A stretch of DNA of 64,000 bases from positions 1 through 64,000 of the forward strand of contig JBDWUA010000018.1 of assembly GCA_039984715.1 (NCBI GenBank). The letters run 5' to 3'. Source of the DNA: JABSSA01 sp039984715. Its GTDB lineage: Bacteria > Pseudomonadota > Alphaproteobacteria > Rhodobacterales > Rhodobacteraceae. The translations under genes and the position numbers were made by a program. How positions within the stretch are numbered: the first letter of the stretch is position 1; every line of letters begins with the position of its first letter. Shown piece after piece: positions 61,341 through 64,000 of this stretch. The notes below the pieces were generated by a model. That model saw only the letters and a program-made list of their open reading frames with translations, had not been told where the DNA came from and ran no database searches.

Positions 61341-62264
61341 CTATTTCTGACCAGCTAGCCAATCAATCGTTTTCATCGCTGCCATATGACCAATGTCACG
61401 TTTGGATGCACTGTCAGTTGCAACGAGCTGTGACCAATATTCGTGATATTGTTGACTGAGTTTCGATCGGTTTTTTGTGACAGAATCCGGATTGGAATCA
61501 GTGCCATCGTCCAAGAGGTTTCGCAAACTGTGGCTGGCTGCATCAATATGACAAACAAATCTGACATCGTATTCTTCAAATCGGTCATCCGAACACAGGA
61601 CGCTAAGTTCAGGCAGCTTGGATATAACGTTCCATGCCGGGCTTTGTGATGTGATTTTGATGGGTGTGTCAGGTGCCTTGGCTTGTTTTTCAAGCTGCGC
61701 CTTCTTTTGCGCTTCGTATTTGGATTGCTCGAACGACACCTCGACGTAATTGTCGCGGAATTCAAAGATCAACCCTTTCAGGAAACCACTGCAACAATTC
61801 AACGGATCCGCCAATTGTCGATCAAGGTCGCTGAAACCCGGCTTGAGAGCTCGTTTAATGTTGTGAATTGTCACTACTGCGTCAGGCAACGAACGCATCT
61901 GTTCACCATAGGTTTTTGCCGAACGATGTGCCGCCACCAACAAGCGCGAACGTTCTACCGTGTCATAGACAGACTTTAAGTCATCCAGAATATTTCGATA
62001 GAATGCTTGGTTCGCTTCTTTTTGCTTTTTCTGATCGTCCCATCGTTCGAACAGCAATTTCACCAGACCGGCTAAAACTCCGCCAAGCACACCGCCAAAA
62101 GCAAGCGTCAGCCCGGCGACGCCAAGTTTTTCGACCAATCCATGATCCTGCGGCGGACTACTTTCGATAAAGCGCATCGCGCCGTACCAAATCGCCAACC
62201 CCAAACAAAAGAACACAGCAATCCAGCATAGGATAAACCAAGGAAACTTGCGCGCAGGGTGCAT
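61341..62264 (-). CDS. Unknown two-helix membrane protein with cytoplasmic domain
   Basis: The 307-residue protein has membrane segments at about 9-33 and 46-70 and a mainly helical cytoplasmic part with a charged coiled segment (WDDQKKQKEANQAFYRNIL, cited to DQKKQKEANQ) and two adjacent Cys (PLNCCSGFL). No family is recognised. It lies alone between a thiolase and ubiB and may be an accessory gene. Confidence 0.72.
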   Translation of the reverse strand: MHPARKFPWFILCWIAVFFCLGLAIWYGAMRFIESSPPQDHGLVEKLGVAGLTLAFGGVLGGVLAGLVKLLFERWDDQKKQKEANQAFYRNILDDLKSVYDTVERSRLLVAAHRSAKTYGEQMRSLPDAVVTIHNIKRALKPGFSDLDRQLADPLNCCSGFLKGLIFEFRDNYVEVSFEQSKYEAQKKAQLEKQAKAPDTPIKITSQSPAWNVISKLPELSVLCSDDRFEEYDVRFVCHIDAASHSLRNLLDDGTDSNPDSVTKNRSKLSQQYHEYWSQLVATDSASKRDIGHMAAMKTIDWLAGQK

Positions 62265-62320
62265 AAAAATTCCTTCCTAAAATACAGGAAGGTATCACAA
62301 TTGGATCAATGTGCCCAATT

Positions 62321-63853
62321 TTAGAAAAGCGTCTGCAACGCCACCAGCGCAACAGCGCCTAAACCAATGCCCGCAATCCAAGCCAGAACGATCCAGCGCC
62401 AGAAAGTCGGGCGGCGAGGCGGTTCAGGATTTGATTGCGCGATCAATGCGTTTTCCACCAATCGCGGCAGGCGTGGGCCAAATCGAGACAGCACACGTGC
62501 CGTTTTAAAAAGATCGCTCAAAGCGGCGCGCGGACCAACCGATTTTTCAATGTAGCTGCCAACAACCGGTGACGCCACTTGCCAAATATTGATGGTGGGG
62601 TTCAAGCTGCGCGCGACACCCTCAACCACAACCATAGTGCGTTGCAGCAAAATAAGTTCGGTGCGTGTTTCCATCCCAAAGCGTTCCGTCACTTCGAAAA
62701 GATAGCTTAGCAAGCTGCCCATCGAAATATGCGACGCATCCATGCCAAATATGGGTTCGCCTACCGCGCGTAAGGCGCGTGCAAATTCATCGACATCTTT
62801 GTCGGCGGGCACATATCCCGCTTCGAAATGCACTTCTGCGACGCGTTGGTAATCTCGTCGAATAAAACCAAACAGAATCTCTGCATAGACCCGGCGCGTG
62901 TATTCATCGATATGGCCCATGATGCCAAAGTCATATGCAATAATGTCGCCATTCTGCGCGACCTTCATATTGCCTTGATGCATGTCCGCATGGAAAAACC
63001 CATCGCGCAAAGCGTGCATCAAAAACAATTTCAAGACCCTTTCGCCAAGGTCAACACGGTCATGACCGGCGGCGTCAATGGCGTCATTATCACCCAACGG
63101 CGCACCATCGACCCAGCTCATTGTCATGACACGGCGCGACGAGTGGTCCCATTTGATCTTTGGCAGATCAAATCCCGCGTCATCTTTAGTATTCGCGGCA
63201 AATTCAGAAGCAGACGCGCTTTCTAGGCGCAGGTCCAATTCTCCCTGCACGACACCATCGAAATGTTCGATCACTTCAATAGGACGTAATCGACGCGCGG
63301 CTGGTGCAAAAAAATCGACAATGCCAGCGGCAAGGTAAAACGCGTCTACGTCCTTTTGAAACGCGCGCTCAACACCCGGACGCAAAATTTTAACAGCAAC
63401 ATCTTCACCTGTGCTTGCCAAACGAGCCCGGTGAACTTGGGCAATCGACGCTGCCGCAACGGGTTCTGAAAATTCCGAAAAAATCTGATCAACGGGCAAA
63501 CCAAGCTCTTTTTCGATCTCGGCCTTGGCTTCTTCGACAGAGAAAGGGGGAAGCTTGTCTTGAAGGACACGCAATTGCAAAGCCATCTTGTCGCCAACAA
63601 CGTCCGGGCGGGTCGACAAAACTTGACCAAATTTTATGTAAGCAGGCCCCAGCGCCGTCAGGGCACGGGTGGCCGCAGGCATGGTTGGATCACCTCTGTA
63701 GCCAAGCCACCGAAAAGGTTTGCCCAACGTTTTGGCAACCAGGCGCACCAATCCCGGCGCGTCAAAGGCATCCAGAACGACGTTCATTGCGCCCGTTCGT
63801 TCCAACGTGGCACCCGTGCGGATAAGCCGAATAATATTATGAGGACCACGCAT
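62321..63853 (-). CDS. ubiB: UbiB, ubiquinone biosynthesis kinase-like protein
   Basis: UbiB is an ADCK-family ATPase required for ubiquinone synthesis. The 510-residue product shows the KxGQ-type motif YIKFGQVLSTRPDVVG, AAASIAQVHRA, the catalytic-loop-like FHADMHQGNMKV, AYDFGIMGH and two C-terminal membrane helices (IVLAWIAGIGLGAVALVALQ). It follows ubiE on the minus strand. Confidence 0.95.
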   Translation of the reverse strand: MRGPHNIIRLIRTGATLERTGAMNVVLDAFDAPGLVRLVAKTLGKPFRWLGYRGDPTMPAATRALTALGPAYIKFGQVLSTRPDVVGDKMALQLRVLQDKLPPFSVEEAKAEIEKELGLPVDQIFSEFSEPVAAASIAQVHRARLASTGEDVAVKILRPGVERAFQKDVDAFYLAAGIVDFFAPAARRLRPIEVIEHFDGVVQGELDLRLESASASEFAANTKDDAGFDLPKIKWDHSSRRVMTMSWVDGAPLGDNDAIDAAGHDRVDLGERVLKLFLMHALRDGFFHADMHQGNMKVAQNGDIIAYDFGIMGHIDEYTRRVYAEILFGFIRRDYQRVAEVHFEAGYVPADKDVDEFARALRAVGEPIFGMDASHISMGSLLSYLFEVTERFGMETRTELILLQRTMVVVEGVARSLNPTINIWQVASPVVGSYIEKSVGPRAALSDLFKTARVLSRFGPRLPRLVENALIAQSNPEPPRRPTFWRWIVLAWIAGIGLGAVALVALQTLF

Positions 63854-63976
63854 AATCTTAGATCGTTTGCCTTTGAACCAAGTTTGAAACAGCGACAGAT
63901 TGCTCAGACGACATACGCGTGTGCATCTGTGTGATCGCCCGATGCCGCCAAGCCATTTCCAGAACGATGTAACCCA

Positions 63977-64000
63977 CTAGATTTTCCACCCAGAATGCAA
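63977..64000 (-). CDS. ubiE: UbiE, last eight codons (runs off the window)
   Basis: The minus strand reads LHSGWKI and then TAG. HSGWK(I/L) at the extreme C terminus is typical of the demethylmenaquinone/ubiquinone methyltransferase UbiE, whose gene normally precedes ubiB. The 123 bases between the two genes hold no other feature. Confidence 0.75.
   Translation of the reverse strand: MHSGWKI

Noticed and set aside
1..64000. CRISPR arrays, tRNA, rRNA genes or a replication origin
   Set aside because: No regularly spaced repeats, cloverleaf-like sequences, rRNA segments or origin-like clusters were seen on reading the gaps.

Overview
The window comes from an alphaproteobacterium of the Rhodobacteraceae (Roseobacter group). 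The reasons are the flagellar gene set with FlbT, FlaF and DUF1217 proteins, a CtrA-like box in the fliF/fliL divergent promoter, Hint-domain surface proteins, a VPLPA-type C-terminal sorting signal, a serC leader RNA ahead of serC-serA, and ubiE-ubiB. I did not assign a genus.

Positions 1-24370 hold a flagellar locus built from several divergent operons: fliP-fliN-fliH-fliF (minus); fliL, two small membrane or coiled-coil proteins, motA, a 696-residue unknown periplasmic protein, flhA-fliR-flhB and a FliJ-like gene (plus); a second fliL, flgH-A-G-F, fliQ-E, flgC-B (minus); fliI (plus); flgJ/flgN-like, fliC, flaF, flbT, DUF1217 (minus); fliK-flgD (plus). motB, flgE, flgK, flgL, flgI, fliG and fliM are not in the window. 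The end of an IS3-type element lies beside fliP.

Positions 24371-32169 hold a polyamine or amino-donor uptake and catabolism cluster. It has two decayed genes (an FAD oxidoreductase fragment and a GntR regulator), a class III aminotransferase, and a potA-potD-DUF1330-potB-potC ABC transporter closed by a strong terminator. Positions 32092-50178 are mostly housekeeping: lytic transglycosylase, WYL regulator and GST, RNase R, dapE and dapD (separated by two tandem Hint proteins), a LOG-family protein, rlmN, a HemJ-like protein, an IalB-like protein, asparaginase, GNAT and serB.

Positions 50179-56385 look like an accessory island set between serB and serC, which I believe are neighbours in relatives. 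It carries an unknown 393-residue protein, a membrane-anchored PhoB-type regulator with inverted domain order, a Sel1-like secreted protein behind an 11-nt-phased direct-repeat operator, a Tat-exported cupin, a VPLPA-anchored C-type lectin, a lipoprotein and an IS3 remnant. A decayed copy of the serC leader sits on the serB side and the intact leader on the serC side, so the island is bracketed by a direct repeat about 5.94 kb apart. The window ends with serC-serA, a metallophosphatase, a thiolase, an unknown membrane protein, ubiB and the tail of ubiE.
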